A stretch of DNA of 64,000 nucleotides from Micromonospora sp. R77. GTDB taxonomy: Bacteria > Actinomycetota > Actinomycetes > Mycobacteriales > Micromonosporaceae. How positions within the stretch are numbered: the first letter of the stretch is position 1; the number at the start of each line of letters is the position of its first letter. Under the pieces are notes generated by a model, which worked only from the letters and a program-made list of their open reading frames with translations, did not search any database and was not told where the DNA came from. Below, in pieces: positions 46,761 through 58,747 of this stretch. A program made the position numbers and the translations under genes. The stretch lies in assembly GCF_022747945.1 (NCBI RefSeq), contig NZ_JALDST010000001.1, forward strand, positions 2,914,001 to 2,978,000, given 5' to 3'.

Positions 46761-48686
46761 TCAGAGCCCTTCGGCCACCGAGGCGGCGATCTTGAGCCAG
46801 GCGTCCCGGGTGGCCGAGGAGAGCTGTCCGTACCGGATCGGCTCACCGGTGTCGATCAGCCGCTCGTAGGGCGCGAGCAGCACCGCCCGGGTCCGGGCCG
46901 CGAAGTGCTCCTGGATCGCCGGCAGGTCGATCTCCTTGCGGGACGGCGGCATCGACACCACCGTCACCGCCTGCCGGACCAGCCGCTGCCGTCCGCTCTG
47001 CTCCAGGTGGTCGAGCATCCGGGCGGCGGTCTCCGCCGAGTCGTTCCGGGCCGACATGGTGACCACCAGCTGGTCGGTGGCGTCCATCGCGGCCTGCCAG
47101 TTCTGCGCCCGGACGTTGTTCCCGGTGTCCACGAAGATCAGCTTGTAGAAGCGGCTGACCACCTCGCGGATCTCCGCGAACGCGGCGGCGGTGAGCATCT
47201 CCCCGCCGGTCGCCGACTCGTCCGAGGCGAGCACGTCGAACATCCCCTCGCCCTGCGAGCGGACGTACTGGGACAGGTCGCCGACCCGGCCGTGCGCGCC
47301 CTGGAACTGCCCCAGGTCACGCAGCATGTCCCGGACCGTACGGGAGTGGAAGTCCTGCTGGGCCCGCATCCCCAAGGTGCCCTGGGTCTCGTTGTTGTCC
47401 CAGGCCAGCACATAGCCGCCGCGCTTCTGACCGAAGGTCATGGCGAGCAGCAGGATCGCCACCGTCTTACCGGCGCCGCCCTTCGGGTTCACCACCGTCA
47501 CCTGACGCAGCCCGCCGAAGTTGCGCCGGACCATCTCGATGTCCCGCTTGAGTTCCTGCTCGTGCCGGCCCGGCGGCAACCGGACCAGGCCGATCCGGTT
47601 GACCACCGCCCGTACCCCCATGGTGGCGACCGGGTCGGCGGGCCGGACCTGGCGGCGCCGGGAGAAGTCCTCAGCGGTCGGGGTGACACCGTTCTCCGAC
47701 AACCAGGAGGGGTCCGGATAGGCCGGCAGGCCGGCCCCCGGCGGGTAGGGCCCGGGCGGCTGCGGTGCCGGCCCGCCCTGCGCCGGCCAGGCCGTCGGCT
47801 GCCAGCCGGGCAGTCGGGGTACGCCGGGGGCGCGGCCGGCCCGGGTGCCGGCGGCGTCGGCCCGGCCGGTGGCCCGGCGTACGGCGGCACCGGTTCCGGC
47901 GGACGGTCGGTGGCGCCGCCGGGGGTGGAAGCGAGGCAGCCGGGCCGGGGTGCTGCGCCGGCCCGGTCCCGGCGGGAACGGTCCGAGCGGCGGCGGCGCA
48001 GGTAGCGCGCCGAGGGCCGACGGACCCGGCTCGGCGGCGGGACCGGCCGGCCCGAGGGCCGGGGTCCGGCGGGCGGCGGACCGGCGTCCGGAGTGCCGGC
48101 GGTCGGCGCTGCGGCGATCGGCGACGGGGGAGCGCCCGGCCCGGGGCGGGGCGGGGCGGTGCCGGTCGCCGGGGGCGCCGTCGGGTCGGTCGTCGTGGTC
48201 AGGCGCTGCGGCGGTTGGGCCCAGGGGGACTCGCCCGCGCTCCGCGCCGTGGCCGGCTGCGCTCCGTCCGCACCCGGGCGCTCGTCCCCCGGCCCGGCGG
48301 TCGGTGCGCCGGCGGAGGCGGCCGCGGCGGGACCGGCGAACCCTGCGGCGGCGTCGTCCCTGGTGGGCCCGGCGAGCGCGGCGGCCACGGAGTCGGCCGG
48401 GGTCGGACCGGCGGCAGGGTCGCTCGGAGTGGGTACGGCAGTCGGGCGGGCCGGGGTAGGACCGGCTGCGGCGACCGGAGCGGGAGGCGTCGGGGCCGGG
48501 ACGGCGGCGACCGGGGTGGGTACGACCGGAGTCGGGGGCGCCGGCCGGTACGCCCGGCTGGGTCGGGACCGCCCAGCCCGAGGCGAGCGGAGCCGGGGTG
48601 GCCTCCTCCGGCCAGAGCGGTTCGATGTCCCGCTCGGGCACCGGATGTTGGCCCGGCACGTGAGCCCGGTCGACGTTCTCGTGCAT
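46761..48686 (-). pseudogene. EspI/MinD-like ATPase with Pro-rich N-terminus, frame broken in the low-complexity part
   Basis: C-terminal ~290 residues form a MinD/ParA-like ATPase: deviant Walker A NPKGGAGKTVAILLLA, VLAWDNNETQGTLGMRAQ, KLIFVDTGNNVRAQNWQAAM, ENEVS-like ending LKIAASVAEGL. Upstream is a long Pro/Ala-rich region. The N-terminus at the ATG 48686 (MHENVDRAHVPGQHPVPERD) is in the same frame as the ATPase, but the best protein-like frame in between (TPVVPTPVAAVPAPTPPAPV, GAPTAGPGDERPGADGAQPA) is different, with switches near 48555 and between 48030 and 47860. All fit lost bases. Similar layout to EspI of ESX-1, but no ESX genes are nearby. Confidence 0.7.
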
Positions 48687-48761
48687 CACGATTCCCCCAT
48701 TCCTCCCGCCGAGGATAGGCCGTCCGGTTCAACCCGCGACCGGCCCGGGGATCGACGGAGG

Positions 48762-51187
<2,426 letters not shown>

Positions 51188-51188
<1 letters not shown>

Positions 51189-51220
51189 CCCCACCCCACC
51201 CCACCCCACCCCGCCCCGCC
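51188..51220. repeat. CCCCA tandem repeat tract
   Basis: About five units of CCCCA followed by CCCCG units directly after the purA stop. Low-complexity DNA just ahead of repeat copy C. Likely prone to length change in replication or sequencing. Confidence 0.7.
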
Positions 51221-51222
51221 TT

Positions 51223-51283
51223 GGTGATCATGGAGTTGGCGGCACTGATGGCGATCAAATTCGCCGCTAATCCCATGATCAAC
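51223..51283. repeat. Palindromic repeat copy C
   Basis: Left arm TGATCATGGAGTTGGCGGC and a right arm GCCGCTAATCCCATGATCA, imperfect (about four mismatches). It lies upstream of the AbiEi/DUF559-like gene and is the most decayed copy of the family. Confidence 0.75.
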
Positions 51284-51372
51284 GAGGCGGGGCGGAGAGT
51301 TGTCCACAGGGTGGAGTGGGTTTTTCCACAGGGGTCGAGGGGTGGTGGTCGGGTGGTGGAGCGTGGTCGGGT

Positions 51373-52311
51373 GTGGACCGCGGAGATGTTCTCAGGGCGA
51401 TAGCGGCCGGCCAGGGCGGGGTGGTCACCCGGGCGCAGGCCATTGGGGCCGGGTTCAGTCGACATGAGGTCGACAACTTCATCGCCTTCGGGCGATGGCG
51501 GCGGTTGGCCCGTGCCGTCTACCTGGTCGAAGCCAGGAGCTTGACACTGTCGGAGCGCCGTGGCCGGATCCGCGCGGCAGTGCTGTCGTGCGGTGGACTG
51601 GCGCACGCCGTCCTCGGGACGGCCGCGGAGCTTCACGGCATTGCGGGCCTACGCGAAACGGCGAAGATCCACGTTGCCGTTCCGGGGCGAGCGGCCAGGG
51701 CGGCCCGGGTAGGTGATCCCGCCGTTGTGGTGCACCAACTCGAACACGATCTTGGTGACCTCACGACGGTCGAGGGCATCCCCACCACCGCACCGCTGCG
51801 GACCGTCGTCGAACTGATTCTCCGAGAGTCCCGGTATCCGGCTGTTTCGTTGCTCGATTCGGCGCTGAACCGTGGTCTCGTCAGCGACGCCGATCTGCTC
51901 AAGGTTCCCCCGCTGATTCGAGGACGCCGAGGCGCTGTCACTGCCCGTGGCTGTTTGGCCGAGACGAACGGCTTGGCGCAGTCCCCGCTGGAGACGCGGG
52001 CCCGGCTCCGGTGCGTTGACGGTCGGGTGCCACCGGACGTCCTGCAACTGGAGGTGCGCGATGACGACGGCTACCTGCTCGGGGTCGGCGACATGGCGTG
52101 GCGGGCCGCCCGCGTCATCGCCGAGGCCGACGGCAGGCACGCTCACGACTCGCCGAGTGCCCTCTTCAACGACCGCCGCCGCCAGAACCGGCTCGCCAAC
52201 GCCGGCTGGACCGTCCTCCGCTTCACCTGGCCCGACACCTTCAGCCCCGACTACATCCCCTGGGTGGTCCGCCAAGCCATCGCTGCCTCGGCCAGAGCCC
52301 GGCGATCATGA
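51373..52311 (+). CDS. AbiEi-antitoxin-like / DUF559 endonuclease-like fusion protein
   Basis: 312 aa from the GTG 51373. N-terminal ~60 residues resemble the AbiEi-type winged helix (VLRAIAAGQGGVVTRAQAIG, FSRHEVDNFIAFGRWRRLA, RAVYLVEARSLTLSERR). Residues ~95-190 are a middle region with GTAAELHGIAGLR and TTAPLRTVVELIL. The C-terminal ~90 residues match DUF559 (LGVGDMAWRAARVIAEADGR, FNDRRRQNRLANAGWTVLRF), a Vsr-like nuclease fold with D, E, D and a Gln/Arg. No AbiEii toxin follows. The gene is bounded by palindromic repeats C and D, and D supplies its TGA stop. Third-position bias is weaker than in purA. Confidence 0.78.
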   Translation: MDRGDVLRAIAAGQGGVVTRAQAIGAGFSRHEVDNFIAFGRWRRLARAVYLVEARSLTLSERRGRIRAAVLSCGGLAHAVLGTAAELHGIAGLRETAKIHVAVPGRAARAARVGDPAVVVHQLEHDLGDLTTVEGIPTTAPLRTVVELILRESRYPAVSLLDSALNRGLVSDADLLKVPPLIRGRRGAVTARGCLAETNGLAQSPLETRARLRCVDGRVPPDVLQLEVRDDDGYLLGVGDMAWRAARVIAEADGRHAHDSPSALFNDRRRQNRLANAGWTVLRFTWPDTFSPDYIPWVVRQAIAASARARRS

Positions 52312-52361
52312 GGTTGGCGGCGATGAAAGAGATCGACTTCGCCGCCAACCTCATGATCAAC
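52301..52361. repeat. Palindromic repeat copy D, overlapping the end of the AbiEi/DUF559 gene
   Basis: An 18-bp core arm (GATCATGAGGTTGGCGGC at 52304-52321, mate at 52341-52358) with a 19-nt centre. The TGA of the upstream gene lies within GATCATGAG. Ahead of purD by about 37 nt. Confidence 0.8.
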
Positions 52362-52397
52362 GGAGGGTGGGGGGAGGGGTCGGTAGGATCCCGGATC

Positions 52398-53648
52398 GTG
52401 CGCGTACTTCTTGTGGGAGGTGGCGGGCGCGAGCATGCACTCGCCCTGGGCCTCGCCGGTGACCCGTCCGTCGAAGCACTGATCGCGGCACCGGGCAACC
52501 CCGGCGTCGCCGCCGTCGCTGGGCTGCGCGAGGTGAGCCCGAGCGACCCGGCGGCGGTCGCCGCGTTGGCCGTGGAGGTCGGGGCTGACCTGGTGGTGAT
52601 CGGGCCGGAGGCGCCGCTGGTCGCGGGGGTCGCCGACGCGGTGCGCGCCAAGGGCATTCCCGCGTTCGGGCCGTCCGCCGAGGCGGCGCGGCTGGAGGGG
52701 TCGAAGACGTTCGCCAAGGACGTGATGACAGCTGCCGGGGTGCCCACCGCCCGCGCCTTCACCTGCACCGACGACGAGAGTGTCGGCCGGGCGCTGGACG
52801 AGTTCGGTGCGCCGTACGTGGTGAAGAACGACGGGCTGGCCGCCGGCAAGGGCGTCGTGGTCACCGACGACCGCAGGATCGCCGAGGAGCACGCGCGGGA
52901 GTGCGGCCGGGTGGTGATCGAGGAGTACCTCTCCGGTCCCGAGGTCTCCCTCTTCGTGGTCACCGACGGGGAGGCCGCCCTGCCGCTGCTGCCCGCGCAG
53001 GACTTCAAGCGGGTCGGCGACGGCGACACCGGCCCGAACACCGGCGGCATGGGGGCGTACGCGCCGCTGCCGTGGGCGCCCGCCGGTCTCGTGGACGAGG
53101 TCATGCGGGACGTCGTCCACCCGACCCTGGCCGAGATGCGCCGCCGGGGCACCCCGTTCGCCGGCCTGCTCTACGTCGGGCTGGCGATCACGCCCGCCGG
53201 CCCCCGGGTGATCGAGTTCAACGCCCGCTTCGGCGACCCGGAGACCCAGGTGGTGCTGGCCCTGCTGGAGACACCGCTGGCCGGGCTGCTGCACGCCGCC
53301 GCCACCGGCACGCTGGCCGGGCACCCGCCGCTGCGCTGGCGGGACGGCGCCGCGGTCACCGTGGTGGTCGCCGCCGAGGGCTATCCGGCCGCGCCGCGTA
53401 CCGGCGACGTGATCACCGGCGCGGACCGGCCGGGCGTCATCCACGCCGGCACCGCCCGCCGGGCGTCCGACGGCGCGCTCGTCTCCGCCGGGGGCCGGGT
53501 CCTCTGCGGTACGGCCACCGGCCCGGACCTGGCCGCCGCGCGGGACGCCGCCTACGCCCTGGTACGCGGCATCGACCTGGCCGGCTCGCACCACCGCACC
53601 GACATCGCCGCCGCCGCGATCGACGGCACCGTCACCATCCCCGACTGA
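52398..53648 (+). CDS. purD: Phosphoribosylamine-glycine ligase
   Basis: ATP-grasp enzyme of purine synthesis (step 2), 416 aa. GTG at 52398 (MRVLLVGGGGREHALALGLA). Other marks: VVIGPEAPLVAGVADAVRAK, EGSKTFAKDVMTAAGVPTA, KNDGLAAGKGVVV, GPNTGGMGAYAPLPW, IEFNARFGDPETQ. Complete. It sits just after repeat D, so its promoter must lie in or upstream of that repeat. Together with purA it makes a split purine pair interrupted by the AbiEi/DUF559-like gene. Confidence 0.97.
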   Translation: MRVLLVGGGGREHALALGLAGDPSVEALIAAPGNPGVAAVAGLREVSPSDPAAVAALAVEVGADLVVIGPEAPLVAGVADAVRAKGIPAFGPSAEAARLEGSKTFAKDVMTAAGVPTARAFTCTDDESVGRALDEFGAPYVVKNDGLAAGKGVVVTDDRRIAEEHARECGRVVIEEYLSGPEVSLFVVTDGEAALPLLPAQDFKRVGDGDTGPNTGGMGAYAPLPWAPAGLVDEVMRDVVHPTLAEMRRRGTPFAGLLYVGLAITPAGPRVIEFNARFGDPETQVVLALLETPLAGLLHAAATGTLAGHPPLRWRDGAAVTVVVAAEGYPAAPRTGDVITGADRPGVIHAGTARRASDGALVSAGGRVLCGTATGPDLAAARDAAYALVRGIDLAGSHHRTDIAAAAIDGTVTIPD

Positions 53649-53787
53649 CCGGGCGACCGCGACGTCCACGGCCGGCCGGCGCACCCGCACCGCACCGGCC
53701 GGTCCGTCGGGCCGGGATGCCGCCGGTCTGGTCGAGAGCCACGGCCGCCGGGCGGGCCGGGGCCGGCGTGCCAGCCGGGCGGGGCGG

Positions 53788-55305
53788 CTATCCCCGGGCC
53801 GGGGTGTCGGCCACCGGGCGGGTGCGGCCGGTGATCCGGTCGAGCAGGTTGGCGGTGGCCCGTTCGATCCGCTCGTCCCGGTAGCCGGGCTGGTTCAGTG
53901 CCGCCGTCCAGCACAGCGTGCCGGAGGCGAAGACGAGCCCGCCCTCCGGCGTGCCGTACAGGTGGGTGTTCTGCACCTGGCGCCGGCCGTACCGGGTGCG
54001 GTACGGCGAGGCGCTGAGCACGGTGGCGGTGCTGGCGGCGGGCCGGGGGGCGGTCGGGTCGAGACCGTCGGCCTCGCCGCAGACCACGCCCGGGATCCGG
54101 TCGCCGTCGGCGACTCCGGTGCCGGCCCAGAACCAGTGTTCCGCCGACCGGACCACCAGCGGCTGGCGGCCGTCCACGATGCCGTTGTACTGCACGCCGA
54201 TCATCGCCTGTTCGGGGCGGCCGATCTCGCGCCACCGGATCGTCGGCCCGTCGGCGTCCAGGCCCGGGTCGTCGGCGCTCTTCGCGCAGGCCACCACGCG
54301 TTCCGGGCGGCCGTCGGCGGCGGACCTGACCCGGATGTGCCAGTAGCTGCTGTTGGCGCCGAAGAAGGCGAGGCTGCCGCTGGCGGCCACCGCGCGTTCC
54401 GCGGCCCGGCGCATCTGGACCGACCAGTACTCGTCGTGCCCGGCGAAGACGATCCCGGCGTGCCGGGTCGGGTCGAGGCGCCCGGAGTGCAGGTCGAGGC
54501 TGGTCGCGTAGCTGACGTCGTAGTGGTTGCGTTCCAACCACTGGATGGCGTCGTGGTCCCGGGCGAGGTGCGTCGGGATGCCGTCACCGGCGTACGGCCG
54601 GTCGTAGGAGACCTCCATCGCCCGCGTGTCCGGGGTCTGGCGGCCGGTCTCGCTGTAGCCGTTGTAGAGGCTCCGGCCGTGCTGCCGGTCCATCGGCCAC
54701 TGGTTGTACGCCTGCCAGGTGGTGACCGGCAGGACCACGGCGATCGCGGCGGCTCGGCGGTCGTCGCGGACCACGAAGGGCGTGCAGGCGCGCCACCCGT
54801 CGGCGGAGGTGAAGACCGCCTGGTAGAGGCCGGACGTCCAGTCGTCCGGGATCCGGACCGTCCAGGAGACCGGCCAGCGGCAGGCGATGGTGCCGGTCGT
54901 CGGGTCGGCGGGCGGCACCGGCTGCGGCGCCCCGTCGAACTCGGGGCTGGTCAGCACGGTGCGGGCACCGGCGCCGCCGTACCAGCCGAGGCGGTGCAGC
55001 GAGATCCGGTACCGGCCGACGGGGTCGACCGCGACGTGGAAGTCGATGGACTCGCCGGGGGCGACGCTGGTCGCCGAGGCGTACCCCTGGATCTGCCGGC
55101 GGTGGTCGTCGGAGTCCCGGCCGGGGTCCTGCGTCGGCCACCACGGCTCGCCGGCGGCCCGGTTCTCCCGCTCCACGGGGGACGGGAGCCGGCGGACGAG
55201 GGTGCCGCTGTCGGGGATGCCGTCGGGCAGTTCCGCGCCGAGCGCGGCGGCGGAGACGCCGCCGGCGAGCAGACCGAGGGCGGTGCGCCGCCGGATTCGG
55301 AACAT
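53788..55305 (-). CDS. Secreted N,N-dimethylformamidase large-subunit-like protein
   Basis: 505 aa. N-terminal Arg-rich Tat-like signal (MFRIRRRTALGLLAGGVSAA). Then an N-terminal beta domain (DFHVAVDPVGRYRISLHRLG, WYGGAGARTVLTSPEFDG) and a long C-terminal domain typical of the DMFase beta-subunit family (VVLPVTTWQAYNQWPMDRQH, GRSLYNGYSETG, AGIVFAGHDEYWSVQMRRAA, GSLAFFGANSSYWHIRV). The DEYW motif and H in GHDEYW are conserved in that family, whose known member hydrolyses dimethylformamide. Substrate here unknown. No small-subunit gene next to it. ATG at 55305 with AGGAGC upstream. Confidence 0.85.
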   Translation of the reverse strand: MFRIRRRTALGLLAGGVSAAALGAELPDGIPDSGTLVRRLPSPVERENRAAGEPWWPTQDPGRDSDDHRRQIQGYASATSVAPGESIDFHVAVDPVGRYRISLHRLGWYGGAGARTVLTSPEFDGAPQPVPPADPTTGTIACRWPVSWTVRIPDDWTSGLYQAVFTSADGWRACTPFVVRDDRRAAAIAVVLPVTTWQAYNQWPMDRQHGRSLYNGYSETGRQTPDTRAMEVSYDRPYAGDGIPTHLARDHDAIQWLERNHYDVSYATSLDLHSGRLDPTRHAGIVFAGHDEYWSVQMRRAAERAVAASGSLAFFGANSSYWHIRVRSAADGRPERVVACAKSADDPGLDADGPTIRWREIGRPEQAMIGVQYNGIVDGRQPLVVRSAEHWFWAGTGVADGDRIPGVVCGEADGLDPTAPRPAASTATVLSASPYRTRYGRRQVQNTHLYGTPEGGLVFASGTLCWTAALNQPGYRDERIERATANLLDRITGRTRPVADTPARG

Positions 55306-55403
55306 GGAACAGCTCCTGAAAGGAAGACAGAACTGCCGGAACCGGCGCGATGGAAACCTATCACCGTGCGTAGGAGCCGTCTGTCCCCTGTGGGCTCAGC
55401 CGA

Positions 55404-56969
55404 TCAGCCGTAGTAGCGACGCAGTTCCCGGCCGAGCACCTTGCCGGTGGCGTTGCGCGGCAGGTACTTCACGAAGATCACGTCGCGCGGCACGGAGAAG
55501 CGGGCCAGGTAGTGCCGGACGTACTCGCGGACCGCCTCCGGGTCGAGCGTCTCGCCGGGGTGCAGGCCGAGGAACGCGGCGAGGCGCTGGCCGTACTCGG
55601 GGTCGGGGACCCCGATGACCGCGGCCTCCCGGACCTGCGGCAGGCGGGTGAGCAGGTCCTCCACCTCGGAGGGGAAGACGTTCTCGCCACCGGAGACGAT
55701 CATGTCGTCGGCCCGGCCGTCGACGAAGAGCAGACCGTCGGCGTTGACCCGGCCGAGGTCGCCGGTGTCGAGCAGGCCGTCGTGGGTCTCCCGCCGCGCC
55801 CCCGAGGTGTACCCCTCGAAGAGCATCTCGTTGCCCACGAAGATCCGCCCGACCCGGCCCTGCGGGACCGGGCGATCGGCGTCGTCCAGGATCTCCAGCC
55901 GGGTGCCGTGCGGTGGCCGGCCGGCCGTGGTGGGCGCCGCCCGCAGGTCCGCCGGGCCGGCGATGGAGGCCCAGGAGACCTCGGTCGAGCCGTACAGGTT
56001 GTAGAGGACGTCGCCGTAGCCGTCCATGAACCGGGTGGCCAGCCCGCCGGGCAGCGCGGAGCCGCTGACCGCGACCACCTTCAGCGGTGGCCGGGGAGTG
56101 GGCGGCGGCACCTCCAGCAGCCGTTGCAGCATCACCGGTACGGCGAAGAGCGCGTCGCACGGCTGGGCGGCCAGTGCGGCCAGCGTGGCGGCCGGGTCGA
56201 AGCGGCGGTGCAGCACGATGGTGGCGCGCAGCGCGAAGGCCACCTGCAGGGCCGCGTACCCCCAGGTGTGGAAGAGCGGGGCGGCGATCATCACGACGTC
56301 CCGGGCGTGCAGCGGGATCCGGTCGATGATCGAGACCAGCGGGCCGAAGCCGTGCGGGGTGGGGCGGCGGGCGCCCTTCGGTGCGCCGGTGGTGCCGGAG
56401 GTGAGCACGATGGTCCGGCCGTCCCGCTCCGGCGGCGTGAGCTGGTCACCGGGGAGCGCCCCGGCGATCAGCTCCTCGTGGGCCCGCTCGTCGACCCGAG
56501 ACACGTCGGCGGGGAGACCGAGCACCCGTTCGGCGAACTCGGTGTCGTGCACCAGCACCCGCAGCGACTGTTCCTCCGCGACGGTGGCGAGCTGCGCGGC
56601 GGAGAGCCCGGTGTTCACCAGGACGGCGTCCGCGCCGAGCAGCATCGCCGCCACGATTGCCTCGATCAGGCCGTGGTGGTTGCGGCAGAGCACCCCGATC
56701 CGGTCCCCGGTCCGGACGCCGAGCCCGGCGCGCATGGACCGGGCCAGCCGTTCGGCCCGGTCCAGCAGCTCCTGGTACGTCAGCTCGACGCCCTGCTCGT
56801 CGACGACCGCGACCCGGCCCGGGTCCCGCGCGGCGGCCTGCCGCAGCTCACCGGCGAGACTCCAGCCCCACTTGCGCAGCGCGCCGAGCTGGGAGGCGAC
56901 CCGGATCGGCCGGCCCGGGGTGAGCAGGCCGCGACGGGTCAGCGTGGTGACGATGAACGGCAGGTCCAC
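55404..56969 (-). CDS. Fatty-acyl-CoA synthetase (FadD-type AMP-dependent)
   Basis: 521 aa. ATP/AMP motifs: TIVLTSGTTGAPKGARRP, YNLYGSTEVSWASI, TGDLGRVNADGLLFVDGRAD, MIVSGGENVFPSEVEDLL and the C-terminal catalytic Lys in LPRNATGKVLGRELRRYYG. Activates a carboxylic acid to the CoA thioester. ATG at 56969 with AAGGAGGG upstream. 43 nt after the acyl-CoA dehydrogenase, so likely in the same operon, downstream of a TetR-flanked promoter. Chain-length unknown. Confidence 0.92.
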   Translation of the reverse strand: MDLPFIVTTLTRRGLLTPGRPIRVASQLGALRKWGWSLAGELRQAAARDPGRVAVVDEQGVELTYQELLDRAERLARSMRAGLGVRTGDRIGVLCRNHHGLIEAIVAAMLLGADAVLVNTGLSAAQLATVAEEQSLRVLVHDTEFAERVLGLPADVSRVDERAHEELIAGALPGDQLTPPERDGRTIVLTSGTTGAPKGARRPTPHGFGPLVSIIDRIPLHARDVVMIAAPLFHTWGYAALQVAFALRATIVLHRRFDPAATLAALAAQPCDALFAVPVMLQRLLEVPPPTPRPPLKVVAVSGSALPGGLATRFMDGYGDVLYNLYGSTEVSWASIAGPADLRAAPTTAGRPPHGTRLEILDDADRPVPQGRVGRIFVGNEMLFEGYTSGARRETHDGLLDTGDLGRVNADGLLFVDGRADDMIVSGGENVFPSEVEDLLTRLPQVREAAVIGVPDPEYGQRLAAFLGLHPGETLDPEAVREYVRHYLARFSVPRDVIFVKYLPRNATGKVLGRELRRYYG

Positions 56970-57012
56970 GTCGCAGCCCTCCTTCTCCGAGCCCGGTCAC
57001 CACGGGTCGCGG

Positions 57013-58227
57013 TCAGCGGATGTGCATTCCGGAGATGGCGCGGGAGATGACCAGTCGCTGGATCTCGGAGGTGCCCTCGAAGATGGTGTAGATCTTCGCG
57101 TCGCGGTACCAGCGTTCGACCGGGTGGTCGCGGAGGAAGCCCGCCCCGCCGAGCAGCTGCACCGCCCGGTCGGTGACCGACACCGCCACCTCGCCGGCTT
57201 TGAGCTTGGACATCGAGCCCTCGCCGGCGGTGAACGGGCGGTTGTTGCGCCCCATCCAGGAGGCCCGCCAGACCAGCAGCCGGGCCGCGTCGATCTCCAT
57301 CTTCATGTCGGCGAGGGCGAATGCGACGGCCTGGTTGGAGATGATCGGGCGACCGAACTGGACCCGCTCCTTCGCGTAGTCCAGGGCGTACTCGTAGGCG
57401 GCCCGGGCCACGCCGAGCGCCTGCGCGCCGACCGTCGGCCGGGACAGCTCGAACGTCCGCATCGCCGCCTGGCCGGAGGCCCGCTGTCCGGAGCGGGCCC
57501 GGGCCAACCGCTCGTCCAGGGCCTCCTTGCCGCCGAGCAGGCAGCTCCCCGGCACCCGTACGTCGTCGAGGAAGACGTCGGCGGTGTGTGACGCGCGCAG
57601 CCCGAGCTTGCGCAGCTTGCGGGTCGCGTCGAGTCCCGGCGTCCCCGGCGGTACGACGAACGCCGCCTGTCCGCGCGAGCCGAGTTCGGGTTCGACGGAG
57701 GCGGTGACCACGTGCACCCCGGCGATCCCGCCGTTGGTGGCGTACGCCTTCTGCCCGCGCAGCACCCACTCGTCGGTGGCCTCGTGGTAGACGGCGCGGG
57801 TCCGCATGGCCCCGACGTCGGAGCCGGCCTCCGGCTCGGTGGTGCAGAACGCGGCGACGGCCGGCCGGTCGACGTCGCCGAAGCACTGCGGCACCCATTC
57901 GACCAGCTGGTCGGGGGTGCCGGCGCCGTAGATGGCGGCGACCGCGAGGGAGGTGCCGAAGATGCCCAGGCCGATGCCGGCGTCGCCCCAGAAGAGCTCC
58001 TCGCTGGCGATGGGCAGGGAGAGGCCGGTGGGGTCGGCCCAGCAGGTGGCGAGGAACTCGAAGCCGTAGAGGCCGACCTTCGCCGCCTCGGAGATGATCG
58101 GCCAGGGAGTCTCCTCCCGGGCGTCCCACTCGGCCGCGGCCGGGCGCACGACCTCGGCGGCGAAGCCGTGCACCCAGTCGCGCAGATCCCGCTGTTCCTC
58201 GTTCAGGTCGAGCGAGAACTCGGCCAT
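57013..58227 (-). CDS. Acyl-CoA dehydrogenase
   Basis: 404 aa flavoenzyme. FAD-binding and active-site marks: FCTTEPEAGSDVGAM, GQKAYATNGGIAGVHVV, RVQFGRPIISNQAVAFALAD, LLGGAGFLRDHPVERWYRDA, KIYTIFEGTSEIQRLVISRA with the catalytic Glu in FEGTSEIQ. ATG at 58227, 2 nt after the SCP2 stop. Operon order is SCP2, dehydrogenase, FadD. Specificity not readable from sequence; the module suggests fatty acid or sterol-side-chain-like substrates. Confidence 0.94.
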   Translation of the reverse strand: MAEFSLDLNEEQRDLRDWVHGFAAEVVRPAAAEWDAREETPWPIISEAAKVGLYGFEFLATCWADPTGLSLPIASEELFWGDAGIGLGIFGTSLAVAAIYGAGTPDQLVEWVPQCFGDVDRPAVAAFCTTEPEAGSDVGAMRTRAVYHEATDEWVLRGQKAYATNGGIAGVHVVTASVEPELGSRGQAAFVVPPGTPGLDATRKLRKLGLRASHTADVFLDDVRVPGSCLLGGKEALDERLARARSGQRASGQAAMRTFELSRPTVGAQALGVARAAYEYALDYAKERVQFGRPIISNQAVAFALADMKMEIDAARLLVWRASWMGRNNRPFTAGEGSMSKLKAGEVAVSVTDRAVQLLGGAGFLRDHPVERWYRDAKIYTIFEGTSEIQRLVISRAISGMHIR

Positions 58228-58229
58228 GG

Positions 58230-58682
58230 TCAGGCCTTGGGGATGTCGAACAGGTTGGCGATGTTGGCGGCCAGGCCCAGGTCGCCCTTGGCCTTCAGCT
58301 TGCCGGTCATGAACATCATCACCGGGTTGGCGCCACCGGAAACGATCTTCAGGAACTCCACCGGGCCCATGGTGAGGCTCAGCTTCGGGTCGCGCTGCGC
58401 GCCCTCGTTGACCGTGCAGGTGCCGTTCTCGACGACCACCTCGTAGGTGTCGGTGCCACCGTCGGGGCGACCGGTGATGTTCCAGTGGATGACCGCGTTG
58501 GTGCTGCCGGCCCGGTCGGCGCGGAACAGCGACGGCATCCGGCCGAAGACCTCGCTGAGGACCTTGCCGCGCAGGTCGCCGGACATCACCTCGGCGATCT
58601 TGTCGTCGGGGGTGGACTTGACCAGCTGCGCGAACTCCTTGGGGCCGACGTTGGCGAAGTTGGCGGGGTCGAAGTCAGTCAT
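58230..58682 (-). CDS. SCP2 sterol-binding-domain protein
   Basis: 150 aa, single SCP2 fold. Hallmarks are FGRMPSLFRADRAGSTNAVI, HWNITGRPDGGTDTYEVVVE, GTCTVNEGAQRDPKLSLTMG, PVEFLKIVSGGANPVMMFMT, GKLKAKGDLGLAANIANLFD. SCP2 proteins bind lipids or acyl-CoA and often travel with beta-oxidation genes. ATG at 58682 with GAGAGGTGC upstream. First gene of the SCP2-dehydrogenase-FadD operon, facing a TetR gene across a palindromic operator. Confidence 0.92.
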   Translation of the reverse strand: MTDFDPANFANVGPKEFAQLVKSTPDDKIAEVMSGDLRGKVLSEVFGRMPSLFRADRAGSTNAVIHWNITGRPDGGTDTYEVVVENGTCTVNEGAQRDPKLSLTMGPVEFLKIVSGGANPVMMFMTGKLKAKGDLGLAANIANLFDIPKA

Positions 58683-58715
58683 GGGGGATGCACCTCTCGG
58701 GCGGTCCGACTTTGG

Positions 58716-58745
58716 CTACTCTGGCGTAACCCTACGCACGAGTAG
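58716..58745. promoter_or_regulatory. Candidate TetR operator between SCP2 and TetR genes
   Basis: An interrupted palindrome: CTACTC, 2 nt, GCGTA, 4 nt, TACGC, 2 nt, GAGTAG (58716-58745), in the 65-bp divergent space. It overlaps the probable promoters of both genes. Likely binding site of the TetR protein encoded beside it. Confidence 0.75.
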
Positions 58746-58747
58746 GT

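Noticed and set aside
51373..52311. Toxin-antitoxin system (AbiEi)
   Set aside because: Only the antitoxin-like domain is present, fused to a nuclease-like domain; there is no AbiEii toxin gene.
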